64,000 nt of DNA from NCBI GenBank assembly GCA_024655905.1, contig JANLFP010000008.1, positions 119,933 to 183,932 of the forward strand. Direction: 5' to 3'. The DNA is from Tepidanaerobacteraceae bacterium (GTDB lineage: Bacteria > Bacillota > Thermosediminibacteria > Thermosediminibacterales > Tepidanaerobacteraceae). How positions within the stretch are numbered: position 1 is the stretch's first letter; each line of letters begins with the position of its first letter. This document shows positions 7,546-17,772 of the stretch, piece after piece. The notes below the pieces were generated by a model. The model was given only the letters and a program-made list of their open reading frames with translations, made no database searches and was not told the origin of the DNA. The translations under genes and the position numbers were made by a program.

Positions 7546-9489
7546 CTATTCATTCACTGCATGTTCAAAAATATTGATGTTTGATTTATTTATTTCATAC
7601 ATGCCTGTGTTTGCATATTCCGGGACATTTTCTCCCTGAAATAGCTTATTGAGCAGTTTTATCGCCATCTCCCCCCATAATGTGTTTCTTTGCACTATCT
7701 GGCTTGACACAATACCCCTCCTTATTCCTTCAGTTATCTTAGCACTTTTACTGAGAATAATAAGCTTTTTATCCAAATGCTGCGTCTTCCAAATATCTAC
7801 CGCTACTTCGCCTGAATCACCGGTCACCAAATACAGCAGATCAAAATCGGGATTTTTTTGGATCATATTTTCAATAATTTTTTTTGTTTTAGCGATATCA
7901 GTATCTTTTTGTTCCTCTTTGCAGATGATTTTTATGCCGGGGTGTTTTAAAACTGTATCCGCAAAACCCTGATAGCGTTTCTGTACTGTTGGAACTCCAG
8001 AAGCACAAAGCAAAGCCATTACTTTTCCCTTGCCTTTCAAATGTCGCACTGCAGCTTCTCCCGCAAGCTTGCCTCCTTCGAAACTATCGGAAGTAATAAA
8101 GGCATTTCTTTTGCTTTCCGGCACATCGATATCAACACATGCTACTTTGATTCCTTTATCAATCGCTTCATTAATCAGGCTCCTTAATCTTTTTGGGTCG
8201 CTTGGAACTAATATGATTCCATCTACCTTCTGATCCATAAACTCTTTGAAAATTCTCTCCTGTTCATCGACGTTGTATCTCAGGGGGGATTTGCAGATTA
8301 CTTCTATGTCTAATTTTTTACCTATATTTACCGCAGCCTCTTCTACTTCACTGTAAAACTCCTGTTGCTCGAGAGAAATAAAGGCTACACGCTTCTTTGT
8401 TCTTATATTATTATGTATTTCGATTTTATTCAGTTTTTCATTCGTATCTGAGACTAGTTTGCATAATGCTTTCATCATATCTATTATCAGCTCATCCTTA
8501 TTGCTTTGTTCCATAGATTCGGAGGCCACCATTTGACTTGTGGCGGCAGATTGTTCGGTTACTGCTGCAATGTCAGAAATGGAATCCATGAGCTGGTTTT
8601 TATAGTTAAACACCTCTTCCACCTTTTCACTTACTTGTATCTGCTTATCCAAGAAATCTTTCAATGCGGTATGTATATTAGAAATGGCTTGATTTGCGCT
8701 TTCTATGGCATTTTCCTGCATAGCGAATTCTTTTTTTGCATCTTCTGCCAGCCCCACAACAGATGCGATTTCCTCCACGATATTTGTAATACGCATTGAT
8801 ATGTCTTTGCCTGCAGTTTTCGTGTTATCCGCCAGTTTTGTCACTTCATGTGCTACGACAGCAAACCCCTTTCCCGCCTCTCCTGCCCTTGCCGCTTCAA
8901 TAGTTGCGTTCAGTGCCAGGAGGTTTGTCTGGTTAGAAATCCCTATAATCAGCGAAGTAACTTTATCAATGTCTTTCATCGCTTCTCCAAGAACCGTTAC
9001 TTTATCAACGATATTCAACAACAGTTTTTGTGATTCCCTGCTTCTTATCAAAAGCTCATGAATGGATTGTTCAACCGTTTGGCTTGTCTCGATTGTAGCA
9101 TTAGCCTTTTTCGTCAATTCCTTCGATAGCGTCCTCATCGCTTCAAATTTGTCTTGAAACCGGGCAGCAATAGCTGCACATTCTTCTGCAGATTCCGCCT
9201 GATGAGCCGCTCCTTTTGCTATTGACTCATTGGCTGCGATAATACCTTTTGCAAAATTTGCTCTCTCGATGTTGGTCTCATTGATAATTTTCAATTGTTC
9301 TTCGATATTATTGATATCACTTTTGAGTGTTGATAAAGTCTCATAAATTATTTTTGAAAAATTATACAATTTCTTTATTTCACTGCGTTTTTCATTTTGC
9401 TGTTCGGAAAGGAATGTAAAATCCCATTCCTGCATCCTGGTCAATATATTAATCAAATCGTTTTTTGAAAAAAGGCTTTTAATGCTCAT
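7546..9489 (-). CDS. soluble chemoreceptor fused to a sugar-binding (periplasmic-binding-protein-like) domain
   Basis: A 647-residue protein with two parts. Residues about 40-345 are a methyl-accepting chemotaxis signalling domain with the hallmark hairpin ([19 protein letters not shown], near 187-205) and long coiled coils. Residues about 367-640 are a LacI/RbsB-type sugar-binding fold ([27 protein letters not shown]-like hinge segments). No signal peptide or membrane segment is visible, so both parts should be cytoplasmic, and the protein would sense an imported sugar rather than an outside one. The start has AGGAGG upstream; an earlier in-frame start adds 23 residues that look untranslated. 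It lies just after the second importer operon, separated by a terminator. Confidence 0.88.
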   Translation of the reverse strand: MSIKSLFSKNDLINILTRMQEWDFTFLSEQQNEKRSEIKKLYNFSKIIYETLSTLKSDINNIEEQLKIINETNIERANFAKGIIAANESIAKGAAHQAESAEECAAIAARFQDKFEAMRTLSKELTKKANATIETSQTVEQSIHELLIRSRESQKLLLNIVDKVTVLGEAMKDIDKVTSLIIGISNQTNLLALNATIEAARAGEAGKGFAVVAHEVTKLADNTKTAGKDISMRITNIVEEIASVVGLAEDAKKEFAMQENAIESANQAISNIHTALKDFLDKQIQVSEKVEEVFNYKNQLMDSISDIAAVTEQSAATSQMVASESMEQSNKDELIIDMMKALCKLVSDTNEKLNKIEIHNNIRTKKRVAFISLEQQEFYSEVEEAAVNIGKKLDIEVICKSPLRYNVDEQERIFKEFMDQKVDGIILVPSDPKRLRSLINEAIDKGIKVACVDIDVPESKRNAFITSDSFEGGKLAGEAAVRHLKGKGKVMALLCASGVPTVQKRYQGFADTVLKHPGIKIICKEEQKDTDIAKTKKIIENMIQKNPDFDLLYLVTGDSGEVAVDIWKTQHLDKKLIILSKSAKITEGIRRGIVSSQIVQRNTLWGEMAIKLLNKLFQGENVPEYANTGMYEINKSNINIFEHAVNE

Positions 9490-9635
9490 AATAATCCTCC
9501 TGTGCGATAGGCCAAAATGAACGGATATAGTCCTAAAGGAGTAATTGCAGCTTCTCACAACACCATATGTACAGTTCAGTATAACATTTCAACAAGCTTT
9601 ACAAATTTCATAATAACTGTCCATTAAAAACACTT

Positions 9636-9664
9636 TTGGGAAGAGCGATGAGCGCTCTCCCCAA
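9636..9664 (-). terminator. rho-independent terminator after the sugar-binding lipoprotein gene
   Basis: A 12-base stem (TTGGGGAGAGCG / CGCTCTTCCCAA on the minus strand, one wobble) with a 5-base loop starts 7 bases past the stop of the gene at 9671. The T-run (GTGTTTTT) is a few bases further on. It separates the importer genes from the chemoreceptor gene. Confidence 0.7.
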
Positions 9665-9670
9665 TTTTTC

Positions 9671-10726
9671 TTAGAAATTATACTGGTCTACATTATCTTT
9701 AGTGAAATCAGTAGGCGGTCCCATTATGACGGTCTTTCCATCCGCCCTTACCTGTATCTGGCCTACACCAGGGACATCCTGCCCATCAGCAGGTTTCTTG
9801 CCATCTAACATATCTTTAATTAAAGATACAGTTAAATAACCTAATTTAGCCGGATCCCACAAAGTGGCGGTATCTAAAGAACCATCCTTCAAATACATTT
9901 TTGAATCGTTTGGAAGAGCAGTACCTACCACGCTCACCTTATCCTGAAGACCCTTCTCTTGTACCGCCTGAGCGGCACCAATAGGAGCAGGCGAACTGAT
10001 TCCTATGATTCCTTTCAAGTTCGGATATGCTTTTATTAACTCAAGAGCTTTCTGATAAGCAATTTGTTGTTTTTCATCAGAAGGAACCTTATCTGTAACA
10101 AGTTTCAGGTTGGGGTATTTAGTTTTGGCATATTCTAATCCTGCATTTATCCAGTTATTGAGATTTGCCGCTGAAAGTCCTCCAGTAATTATTGCATATT
10201 CAGCGCTGTCTGTTCCCATAGCTTTTACAAGCAAATCCCAGATATGTTCCCCATATTGTTTGTCATCGATTTGATGAATAGATATATCGACAACTGAAGT
10301 ATCTGCCGGAGTATCCCAGTCTGCTACGATTATCCCTTTTTCCCTAGCCTTTTTGAGAACAGGAGTCAAGGCTGCGGGATCATTTGGTGCCACAGCAATC
10401 GCATCTACACCCTGATTTATTAGATCCTCAATCATTTTCACTTGTTCAGCGGCATCTGCTTTTGTAGGACCTGTATATATTACTTCCACTCCTAAATCCT
10501 TGCCAGCTTGTTTTGCTCCTGTTTCGCTGGCATTAAAGTAAGGTATACCTACCAGTTTGGGCATAACGACAATCTTGTATGTCTTAGACTGTTCACCTTG
10601 CTGAGCATTCCCAGATTGTTGCTGCTGGGTTTGTTGCTGCTGCTGAGTTTGCTGTCCTCCTCCGCAGCCTGCCAATAATGTACCAATTATTAAGCTAACC
10701 AGAAACAATGCAATAATTTTTCTCAA
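9671..10726 (-). CDS. sugar ABC importer substrate-binding lipoprotein (RhaS/LsrB-like)
   Basis: A 351-residue type I periplasmic binding protein. It begins with a lipoprotein signal ending LLAGC, then a Gln-rich linker (about residues 23-45), then the binding fold: LVGIPYFNASETGAK, YTGPTKADAAEQV, VDAIAVAPNDP, YAIITGG, GIIGISSPAPIGAAQA. These segments resemble both RhaS and LsrB. It would capture a sugar at the outer face of the membrane and deliver it to the permeases just upstream. The start is TTG, with GGGGG about nine bases before it; no ATG fits. It is the last gene of its operon and is followed by a terminator. Confidence 0.88.
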   Translation of the reverse strand: MRKIIALFLVSLIIGTLLAGCGGGQQTQQQQQTQQQQSGNAQQGEQSKTYKIVVMPKLVGIPYFNASETGAKQAGKDLGVEVIYTGPTKADAAEQVKMIEDLINQGVDAIAVAPNDPAALTPVLKKAREKGIIVADWDTPADTSVVDISIHQIDDKQYGEHIWDLLVKAMGTDSAEYAIITGGLSAANLNNWINAGLEYAKTKYPNLKLVTDKVPSDEKQQIAYQKALELIKAYPNLKGIIGISSPAPIGAAQAVQEKGLQDKVSVVGTALPNDSKMYLKDGSLDTATLWDPAKLGYLTVSLIKDMLDGKKPADGQDVPGVGQIQVRADGKTVIMGPPTDFTKDNVDQYNF

Positions 10727-10815
10727 TTTGAATGACCCCCTTTAAAATTTTTTCAGACATTTGCATTGGTATTTTGATTAATATAATGTTAGATTTACAT
10801 CTTTCTCACCTCCCT

Positions 10816-11859
10816 CTAAGCCGGTACTTTTTTATCTGTCTTCATTTCTTTTTGTTGTTTAGTCATGACCCCCTTTCTGCCTGCTTTATTAATAAAGAAG
10901 TTCAGCAGCAACACTCCGATTAATAAAATCCCCATAGTTACATCTACAATAAAACGGTTTATACCAATCAGATTCAATCCACTCGATAAAATCTGAATAA
11001 TCCCTGCAGCAATTATTGTTCCTATTACTTTTCCATATCCACCAGCTATATCTGTTCCACCTAATACAACAATAGCAACGCTTTGCAATAAATACGAGGA
11101 ACCATAATCAACCTTTGCAGAATTATATCTCGAAGTCATTATTATAGCAGCTAAAGCGGCCGCCACTGAGGAATATATATAAACAAACATAATAACTTTC
11201 TTTATATTAACCCCTGAAAAAAGAGTAGCAGTAGGATTGCATCCAAACATATAAACACTTCTACCCCATGCAGTCCGTTCTAGAAGAATGCCTGTCAACA
11301 ATGCAAACAGAATGAAAATGACTATGGGCACCGGCAAAAATAATATATTTCCATTTCCTATCCATTGATATTGCAATGGGAATCCTGATATGGCTCCCCC
11401 TTTGGTAAACAGTAAACTTACACCTTCATACAGCGTCATTGTTCCCAGAGTAACCAAAATCGGTGCAACCCCTATGCTTCCAACTAGATAACCATTCAAC
11501 AATCCGCATAAAAAACCCGTTAAGAGTATAACCGCCAAGGCTTTTAATATTGTAATAAACACATAAATACCTGTCGCTTCGCTTCCAAGACCTGAGGAAA
11601 GTACAAATGCTCCCGCTATACCGGCCAATGCTGCTGTATAGGTAATAGAAAGATTTATACCACCCGTTATAATTACAACCATCATGCCAAGAGAAATGAT
11701 TCCCAGTTCAGGCAATTGGCTTGCCATGGATTGAAGGTTCCCTAAGCTTAAAAATTTTGATGGGGACAGAATAGACATGAAAACAAAAGTCAGTATGAAA
11801 ACATACAACAGAATTGTTTCTTTATTTATACTTATCTTGCTTATATTTATTTTTTGCAA
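10816..11859 (-). CDS. sugar ABC importer permease (RbsC/RhaP-Q family), second of operon
   Basis: A BPD_transp_2-type permease of about 347 residues with eight or more hydrophobic segments. It carries the family's conserved GTMTLYEG, AWGRSVYMFGCNPTA and VAIVVLGGTDIAGGYG segments, the last being the ATPase-coupling and core region. I place the start at the TTG at 11859 because GAGGTG lies six bases before it; the GTG at 11868 would overlap that ribosome site. It pairs with the permease gene at 11875 and the ATPase gene at 12908, and its binding protein is the next gene. Confidence 0.87.
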   Translation of the reverse strand: MQKINISKISINKETILLYVFILTFVFMSILSPSKFLSLGNLQSMASQLPELGIISLGMMVVIITGGINLSITYTAALAGIAGAFVLSSGLGSEATGIYVFITILKALAVILLTGFLCGLLNGYLVGSIGVAPILVTLGTMTLYEGVSLLFTKGGAISGFPLQYQWIGNGNILFLPVPIVIFILFALLTGILLERTAWGRSVYMFGCNPTATLFSGVNIKKVIMFVYIYSSVAAALAAIIMTSRYNSAKVDYGSSYLLQSVAIVVLGGTDIAGGYGKVIGTIIAAGIIQILSSGLNLIGINRFIVDVTMGILLIGVLLLNFFINKAGRKGVMTKQQKEMKTDKKVPA

Positions 11860-11874
11860 TGCCAACACCTCTCT

Positions 11875-12873
11875 TTAAATTTCTACATCGACTTTTGGCA
11901 GATTTCTTTCTATTCTCTTCCTCTGAATCACATCAATACTTACTGTAATAATAATGATGATGCTAATGATAATTTTCTGCCAGAATGTTGGTATATGTGT
12001 GAGTATCAATCCATTGTTCAAAACTGATAAAAATAAAACTCCAAGAATTGTTCCAAACACCGAACCGCTGCCACCTGTTACGCTTGTTCCTCCTATAACA
12101 ACCGCTGCAATTACCTGAAGTTCAAAACCCGTAAAAGCATTGGGATCAACCTGTCTCATAATAGATGTATGAACAACTGCTGCAATTCCGGCCATAAATC
12201 CCATATATGCATATACAAAAGTCAAGGTGCGCTCTAGACTGATACCAACTCGCATTGCAGATACCGGGTTGCTTCCGATAGCGTAAACAGCGCGGCCTAT
12301 TAATGTATATCTCAAAATAAACCATGTAAAAACAGCCATTACGATAAAAATTATTATTTGCATCGGAACCCCTATTAAACTTTCGTCTCCCCCCGGAATT
12401 TTAAATAAAGTTATCTTGCCATAATCTATGAACCATTGGGGAATATCATTTATCCATGTACCATTTGTATAATAAAACATTAAACCATTGATGATACTCA
12501 TAGTACCTAAAGTAACTACAATAGGAGGTATTTTTGCATATCCCACCAGAATGCCAGTTATTCCGCCTATTATTACTCCACTCGCAATAGCCACAAAAAA
12601 CGTAGAAAATAAATTCCCTCCATAATTTACCATGAATTTTCCTATTATCACCGTAATCACGGCAATAACCGCACCTACAGATACATCCATTCCACCTGTT
12701 ATGATGACCAAAGTCATTCCCAATGCCAGAATTCCCAGCACAACATTATTCTTTACGAGATCTATGATATTGTCTGGCCGAAAGAAAACATTCGTGCGAC
12801 TAGATATTATCATTGATAGCGCTATTAACATCAATAAAATCCAAAATTCTTTTGTTTTTACAAATTGTTTCAT
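11875..12873 (-). CDS. sugar ABC importer permease (RbsC/RhaP-Q family), first of operon
   Basis: A 332-residue permease of the ribose/rhamnose importer family. Conserved pieces are LGMTLVIITGGMDVSVGA, GTMSIINGLMFYYTNG, LIGRAVYAIGSNPVSAMRVGI and VVIGGTSVTGGSGS. Eight or more membrane spans are evident, and the C-terminus ends in basic residues on the cytoplasmic side. The start has AAGGAGC upstream. It follows the ATPase gene by 34 bases and nearly touches the next permease gene, as expected for a heterodimeric channel. Confidence 0.88.
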   Translation of the reverse strand: MKQFVKTKEFWILLMLIALSMIISSRTNVFFRPDNIIDLVKNNVVLGILALGMTLVIITGGMDVSVGAVIAVITVIIGKFMVNYGGNLFSTFFVAIASGVIIGGITGILVGYAKIPPIVVTLGTMSIINGLMFYYTNGTWINDIPQWFIDYGKITLFKIPGGDESLIGVPMQIIIFIVMAVFTWFILRYTLIGRAVYAIGSNPVSAMRVGISLERTLTFVYAYMGFMAGIAAVVHTSIMRQVDPNAFTGFELQVIAAVVIGGTSVTGGSGSVFGTILGVLFLSVLNNGLILTHIPTFWQKIIISIIIIITVSIDVIQRKRIERNLPKVDVEI

Positions 12874-12907
12874 GGTCTTGCTCCTTTTTCCTCTATTTTA
12901 GTTTTAA

Positions 12908-14422
12908 CTAAGCTGAAACAGAATTTGCAGTGCCTAAAAAAGCTTTATTCATAATTTTCTCCTGAGTTGCTTCGTCAATATTGAATTCAGCTACCATTCG
13001 ACCTCGACGCATGACAAGAATGCGATCGCATATGGCCAAAATTTCCGGTAGTTCAGATGATATCATCAAAACTGCTATCCCTTCAGCAGCCAATTGCCGG
13101 AGAAGACGATGAATCTCTGCTTTTGCGCCCACATCTATACCGTTTGTAGGCTCATCCACAATTAATATCTTCGGATTCGTAGCAAGCCATTTTGCAAGCA
13201 CAACTTTCTGTTGATTGCCGCCTGAAAGCTGCATAGTTAACATATCAGGATTTTTAGGTCTAATATCTAAAACCTGCATATACTGATTTACCAGGTTTTT
13301 TTCGCTATTGTTATCTAAAAAGCCCAGCTTTCCCCGTATTTTTTTCAGGCTTGTAAGGGTAATATTTTTTGCTACGGACTGTCTCATTACAAGACCTTGG
13401 ATTTGGCGATGTTCCGGTATATATGCTATCCCAAAACTCAAAGCCTCTTCAGGAGAATGTATGCTTACTTTTTTCCCTTCAAGAATAATATCACCTTCAT
13501 CAGGAGCGTTAAGCCCAAATAAAGCCTGTGCAACTTCGCTTCTGCCCGCGCCTACCAAACCCGTTAATCCCAAGATTTCGCCTTTATGCAATCTAAAGGA
13601 AATATCTTTGAAATTACCTTTCTTGCTTATGGACTTGACTTCCAATATAGGTTGCCCCACTTTTCCGCCTGGTTGCTTAATGAACTCGACTTTTCTTCCG
13701 ACCATTAGTGATATTAATTTTTCTTCATTCAGATCTTTTTTCAAATATGTTCCGATATATTTGCCATCCCGTAATACGGTGAATCTTTCGGCTATCGTGA
13801 AAAGTTCCTGTAGTTTGTGACTTACAAAAAGTATTGCTATTCCTTTAGCTTTAAGATTTCGAATAATTTTAAATAAGCCTTCCACTTCCGCTTGCGATAG
13901 CGAAGATGTCGGTTCATCCATAATTATCAGTCTTGCGTTAAAAGCAAGCGCTCGAGCTATAGCCACCAGTTGTTGTTTTGCTACTGATAATTTCTCTAAT
14001 TGTGAATTGAGATCTATTTCTACTCCGAGTTCTTGTAAAGCCCTGTTTGCTGTTTCTCTAATTTCTATCCAGTTTACAAATCGTCTCCCCTGGCCGATTT
14101 CTCTGCCAAACCCTATGTTTTCAGCTACCGTGAGACTGGGGAAAAGGCTGAAGTCCTGATATATAACCGCAATTCCCCTTTTTGTTGAATCCAAAGGCTG
14201 CTGTATATTTGCCGGCTGACCATCAATTAAAAACTCTGCACCGGGATCGGGGATTTCTACACCAGCCAATATTTTTATTAAAGTTGATTTTCCAGCTCCA
14301 TTTTCGCCTACAAGCGCATGAATTTCACCAGGTAAAATCTCAAGTTTTACTGCATCCAGGGCTTTAACTCCAGGAAATGTTTTACTAATATTTCTCATTT
14401 GTAGAAACGGTTTTTGCTCCAT
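12908..14422 (-). CDS. sugar ABC importer ATPase with two nucleotide-binding domains (RbsA/RhaT-like)
   Basis: A 504-residue tandem ATPase. The first domain has GENGAGKST (Walker A), the LSVAKQQ signature and LIIMDEPTSSLS (Walker B). The second has the degenerate GLVGAGRSE, the LSGGNQQKV signature and ILIVDEPTNGID. This layout is specific to ribose/galactose/rhamnose-class importers. The start MEQKPFLQ is chosen because GAGGTG lies eight bases upstream; an upstream GTG is inside that site. It is the first gene of the second importer operon and follows a 198-base gap containing a CGTTTAAACG palindrome. Confidence 0.92.
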   Translation of the reverse strand: MEQKPFLQMRNISKTFPGVKALDAVKLEILPGEIHALVGENGAGKSTLIKILAGVEIPDPGAEFLIDGQPANIQQPLDSTKRGIAVIYQDFSLFPSLTVAENIGFGREIGQGRRFVNWIEIRETANRALQELGVEIDLNSQLEKLSVAKQQLVAIARALAFNARLIIMDEPTSSLSQAEVEGLFKIIRNLKAKGIAILFVSHKLQELFTIAERFTVLRDGKYIGTYLKKDLNEEKLISLMVGRKVEFIKQPGGKVGQPILEVKSISKKGNFKDISFRLHKGEILGLTGLVGAGRSEVAQALFGLNAPDEGDIILEGKKVSIHSPEEALSFGIAYIPEHRQIQGLVMRQSVAKNITLTSLKKIRGKLGFLDNNSEKNLVNQYMQVLDIRPKNPDMLTMQLSGGNQQKVVLAKWLATNPKILIVDEPTNGIDVGAKAEIHRLLRQLAAEGIAVLMISSELPEILAICDRILVMRRGRMVAEFNIDEATQEKIMNKAFLGTANSVSA

Positions 14423-14562
14423 TTTAAACACCTCAAATATAAAATCTTTTAAGCATAATTCCTAATAATTTTTGTATACCGCTATCATATCTTAATTTCT
14501 ATACTCATTTTTACAACCGCTATGATATCACTTCATTAGCATCATCTATCATCTCCCTCTAT

Positions 14563-14572
14563 CGTTTAAACG
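14563..14572. promoter_or_regulatory. perfect palindrome CGTTTAAACG, candidate operator
   Basis: This 10-base perfect palindrome sits in the 198-base gap upstream of the second importer operon. It includes the TCGTTT/AAACGA element found in the other DeoR-like sites (7350-7366, 21820-21836, 19302-19310). No clear -35/-10 pair was recognised next to it. Confidence 0.35.
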
Positions 14573-14620
14573 AAATAATTTGTCTAAAAATGTCTCATAG
14601 CATTGTTATTAACCACCTCT

Positions 14621-15652
14621 TCAGTAAATATCTTTCCATTTATCAATATTGGATTTATCAAATTTGAATGGAAAACCTAACATAATTTGAACGCCACCAG
14701 TCGGGTCTTTTATTATTTCTCTTTCTCCAAGTTTACCAGCAATGAATTTCTCTCCAACTTTTCCAGTTATTTCACCAGTGACTAACGAATGTGCCGCTTG
14801 ACCCGCCAGATAACCTAAATCTACAGGGTTCCATAAAAACATAGATTCACAGGCGCCGTTTTTAATCCATTGAGCCATTTCACTAGGAAGTCCAAGGCCT
14901 GTCAATTTGACTTTTCCTATCAATCCAGCATCGGTTATCGCATTAGCTGCTGCAGCCAAGCCCACAGCAGTTGGAGCAATTATACCTTTCAAGTTAGGAT
15001 ATGCTTTAAAAAGACCCATTGCTTCATTATAACTTTTATCTCTTAGATCATCACCGTATACTACGGTAACAAGCTTCATACCTGAATATTTTTTATTCCG
15101 CAATTCCTCCTCCATATATTTAATCCATGCATTTTGATTTGTCATAGTGGCACCGGCGCTTAAAATGGCAATTTCGCCTTTATAGTCAATCATTTCAGCC
15201 ATCGCTTGAATCTGCAGCCGACCTATCAACTTTGCATCGGCTTGATTGACATGGACCAGACGGCCTTCAGCGGCAACGCTTGAATCGAAGGAGATTACTT
15301 TAATTCCTGCATCCATGGCTTTTTTTAAAGCAGGAACCACGGCCTGTGCATCATTGGCAGTTATTACTATTGCATCAATTTTTTGTGCAATGAAATTTTC
15401 GATAATTTCAATTTGACCTTCTGCGGTGGGTATGGATGGTCCCTGATAGATAGCCCTATCGCCATACTCTTTTAAAGCTTCTTCAAAACCCTTGCCGCAT
15501 GCTTCCATAAAGGGATTGCCAAGGCCTTTTACTATCATGCCTATGGTGTATGCTTTTTTTGCCTCTGAAATCTGAGCCGTCCGACCACATCCTGATGATG
15601 CCACGCTTAGCGCTATAACCAGTGCTAGCATGAGGGATGAAGTCTTTTTCAA
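14621..15652 (-). CDS. sugar ABC importer substrate-binding lipoprotein (RhaS-like)
   Basis: A binding protein of about 343 residues with a lipoprotein signal ending VASSGC. Fold segments include GMIVKGLGNPFMEACGKGF, YQGPSIPTAEGQIEIIE, DAIVITANDAQAVVPALKK and GIIAPTAVGLAAAANA, close in pattern to rhamnose-binding RhaS. I choose the TTG start at 15652 because GGGGAGGAG lies seven bases upstream; a longer ATG reading begins inside the preceding permease gene once that gene's frameshift is repaired. It is the last gene of the first importer operon. Confidence 0.87.
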   Translation of the reverse strand: MKKTSSLMLALVIALSVASSGCGRTAQISEAKKAYTIGMIVKGLGNPFMEACGKGFEEALKEYGDRAIYQGPSIPTAEGQIEIIENFIAQKIDAIVITANDAQAVVPALKKAMDAGIKVISFDSSVAAEGRLVHVNQADAKLIGRLQIQAMAEMIDYKGEIAILSAGATMTNQNAWIKYMEEELRNKKYSGMKLVTVVYGDDLRDKSYNEAMGLFKAYPNLKGIIAPTAVGLAAAANAITDAGLIGKVKLTGLGLPSEMAQWIKNGACESMFLWNPVDLGYLAGQAAHSLVTGEITGKVGEKFIAGKLGEREIIKDPTGGVQIMLGFPFKFDKSNIDKWKDIY

Positions 15653-15680
15653 TATTTTTCTCCTCCCCTTAACACATTCT

Positions 15681-16710
15681 CTAAAGTGATAATAAATCAT
15701 TTTTATTTATCTCTTTTCTCTTTTTTATCGTTCTGTTCAATATGTTGGGGGTAGTTAAAGCTATAATCAAAAGCAAACCAATAATAATCATCATAACTTG
15801 ACCGGGAATATTTCTTAATCCCATTCCATATCTTATAAAACCCATCAGGAAAAGCGAAAGGCTTACCCCAAGAATTTTGCCAGACCCCCCCCCGGGTACT
15901 TACACCTCCAAGTACAACTATTGCTATTATTTCAAGCTCATATCCCAGAGCTATATTTGGTCTCGAACTTCCCAATCGCGAAGTCAAAAAGATTGCACTT
16001 ACTGCTGACATTAGACCCATAAGTGTGAATACAATCATTTTTATTTTTTCCACCGGCACTCCCGAGTATAGGCTTGCTTCAAAATTGTTGCCCGTGGCAT
16101 ATACCTTACGGCCAAAAGTTGTGCGATGTAGCAATATCCCAAAGGCAATAGCACAGAAGATAAAAACAACCAGAATGAAGGGTATGTGAGTCTTGCCTAT
16201 ATAACCCCACGCAAAGTAAGAAAACCATGACGGGAAATTTCCCACGGACTTATCGCCTAATATAACATAAGCTATTCCCCTGTAAATTGACATAGTGGAC
16301 AGAGTAACAATAATGGATGACAGCTCTTTAAACCTAGAAATGAGTATACCATTAAAAAATCCGCACAGTGTTCCTGTCAATAATCCTGCTAAAATTGATG
16401 CTACCATGCTCACACCGGCACTGTAAGCCACCGCCATAACCACCGATGATAAAGCCATGATTGATGCCACAGAAATGTCAATGTCTCCAAGAATGATGAC
16501 AAAGGCCATGGCTAATACAGCGAATCCCTTATCGAGAAAAACCATTGTTGCATCCAAAAGGCCTTCAGCGTTTAGATAGTAAGGAGAAATCTGAGCATTT
16601 ATTGCATTTACAATTATTATGAGTATAATCAAAATCCATTCCCATTGCCTAAAAATATAGTTTATTTTAAACTTCTTTTTTATCAATCTTCTTATTGAAT
16701 GCATAATCAT
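15681..16710 (-). CDS. sugar ABC importer permease, reading frame broken by a homopolymer frameshift
   Basis: An RbsC/RhaP-type permease starting MIMHSIRRLIKKK with GAAGAGGAT upstream. It is normal up to VVLGGVSTRGG, where a run of nine G (minus strand; plus 15885-15893) shifts the frame and yields a hydrophilic tail ending at 15703. Removing one G restores GGSGKILGVSLSLFLMG and a last membrane segment (VMMIIIGLLLIIALTTPN), and moves the stop to 15681. That is 28 bases before the TTG start of the next gene, a natural operon spacing. The coordinates given are for the repaired frame. This is a sequencing error, a recent mutation or a slippage site; the unrepaired protein lacks its final transmembrane part and should not work. 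Confidence 0.85.
15885..15893 (-). repeat. nine-base G homopolymer (C on plus) causing the permease frameshift
   Basis: CCCCCCCCC on the plus strand. An eight-base run keeps the permease in frame; nine breaks it. It falls exactly where the conserved GGSG core motif of the family is encoded. Confidence 0.9.
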
Positions 16711-16729
16711 ATTATCCTCTTCACAGATT

Positions 16730-17716
16730 TTATCTCTCAACCTTTTTCTGGATAATTGCATTTATAATAACTGCTACCAATATTATCACACCCTGTAACG
16801 CCAGTTTCCAGAAGGGTGAAATTCTTACAAGAGGCAGTGCGTTGTTGATAATTCCAATAAGTATGGAACCCAATAGCACTCCGTAAACTTCTCCTGAGCC
16901 CCCTGTTATTTTTACACCGCCAAGCACACAGGCAGCAATCACACTCATTTCAAGGCCCATGGCTGTGTCACTCTGCGCTGAAGCATATCTTGACACCCAT
17001 AAAACACCCGCCAGGCCGGATAGTGAGCCCATCAGAGTATATACAAGCTGCAGTATATAATCTATATTTATACCGGTTATATGTGCCGCTTCTGGATTGC
17101 TGCCTACAGCATATATCTGCCTTCCTGTACGAGTGTAATATATAAAATAATAAAAAACTATATATACTAGAATAGCAATAAAGATTAGAAAATCTATTCC
17201 AAATATAGACGTCCTGGTCATTTGCTTAAAACTCTCGGGCATCTGGTGAGCATTTACCCAACGGCCGCCACTTATTACAAAGGTTAGCCCTCTATAAACA
17301 TTCATCATGCCAAGAGTTGCTATAATCGGCATGACCTTGCCTTTTGCCACAATAAATCCAGTAATGGCTCCACAAAAGCTGCCAATAGCCAAACCTATAA
17401 AAATTGTCACACTCGCCGGGGCCCACTGATATTTTTCTACAAATAAACCTACCAGCATACCAGAAAGGGCAAGCACTGAAGCCACCGAAAGGTCTATGCC
17501 CCGTGTTACAATGACCAGCATCATGCCCAATGCCATTATGGCTAGAATAGTCGTATCCAGCAACATGTCCCGGATATTTCCAACAGTAAGGTAATTGGGG
17601 TTTCTGAGACCTATTATTATCGAAAGCAACAAAATGAAAAATACTAGCCCGATTCCTTTAAATTTGCTTATTTTAAGATTTAAATACATGTTTCTTAAAA
17701 TAGAAATCTTTTCCAT
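16730..17716 (-). CDS. sugar ABC importer permease (RbsC/RhaP-Q family)
   Basis: A 328-residue permease with conserved LGMMLVIVTRGIDLSVAS, GTLGMMNVYRGLTF, RTGRQIYAVGSNPEAAHITG and CVLGGVKITGGSGEVYG, plus eight or more hydrophobic segments. It would form the channel together with the frameshifted permease encoded directly downstream. The ribosome site is weak (AAGGG about twelve bases before ATG), so an internal start at MYLNLKIS is possible. It follows the ATPase gene at 17773 by 56 bases. Confidence 0.87.
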   Translation of the reverse strand: MEKISILRNMYLNLKISKFKGIGLVFFILLLSIIIGLRNPNYLTVGNIRDMLLDTTILAIMALGMMLVIVTRGIDLSVASVLALSGMLVGLFVEKYQWAPASVTIFIGLAIGSFCGAITGFIVAKGKVMPIIATLGMMNVYRGLTFVISGGRWVNAHQMPESFKQMTRTSIFGIDFLIFIAILVYIVFYYFIYYTRTGRQIYAVGSNPEAAHITGINIDYILQLVYTLMGSLSGLAGVLWVSRYASAQSDTAMGLEMSVIAACVLGGVKITGGSGEVYGVLLGSILIGIINNALPLVRISPFWKLALQGVIILVAVIINAIIQKKVER

Positions 17717-17772
17717 AATCTTTTGTTTCCCTTTTAGAAAGTTTTTTCAACAAGTTATCAATATTCCTTAAG

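Noticed and set aside
7350..7553. 67-codon minus-strand frame downstream of the chemoreceptor gene
   Set aside because: No ribosome site, low-complexity AT-rich second half and no family resemblance; it also covers the operator-like site.
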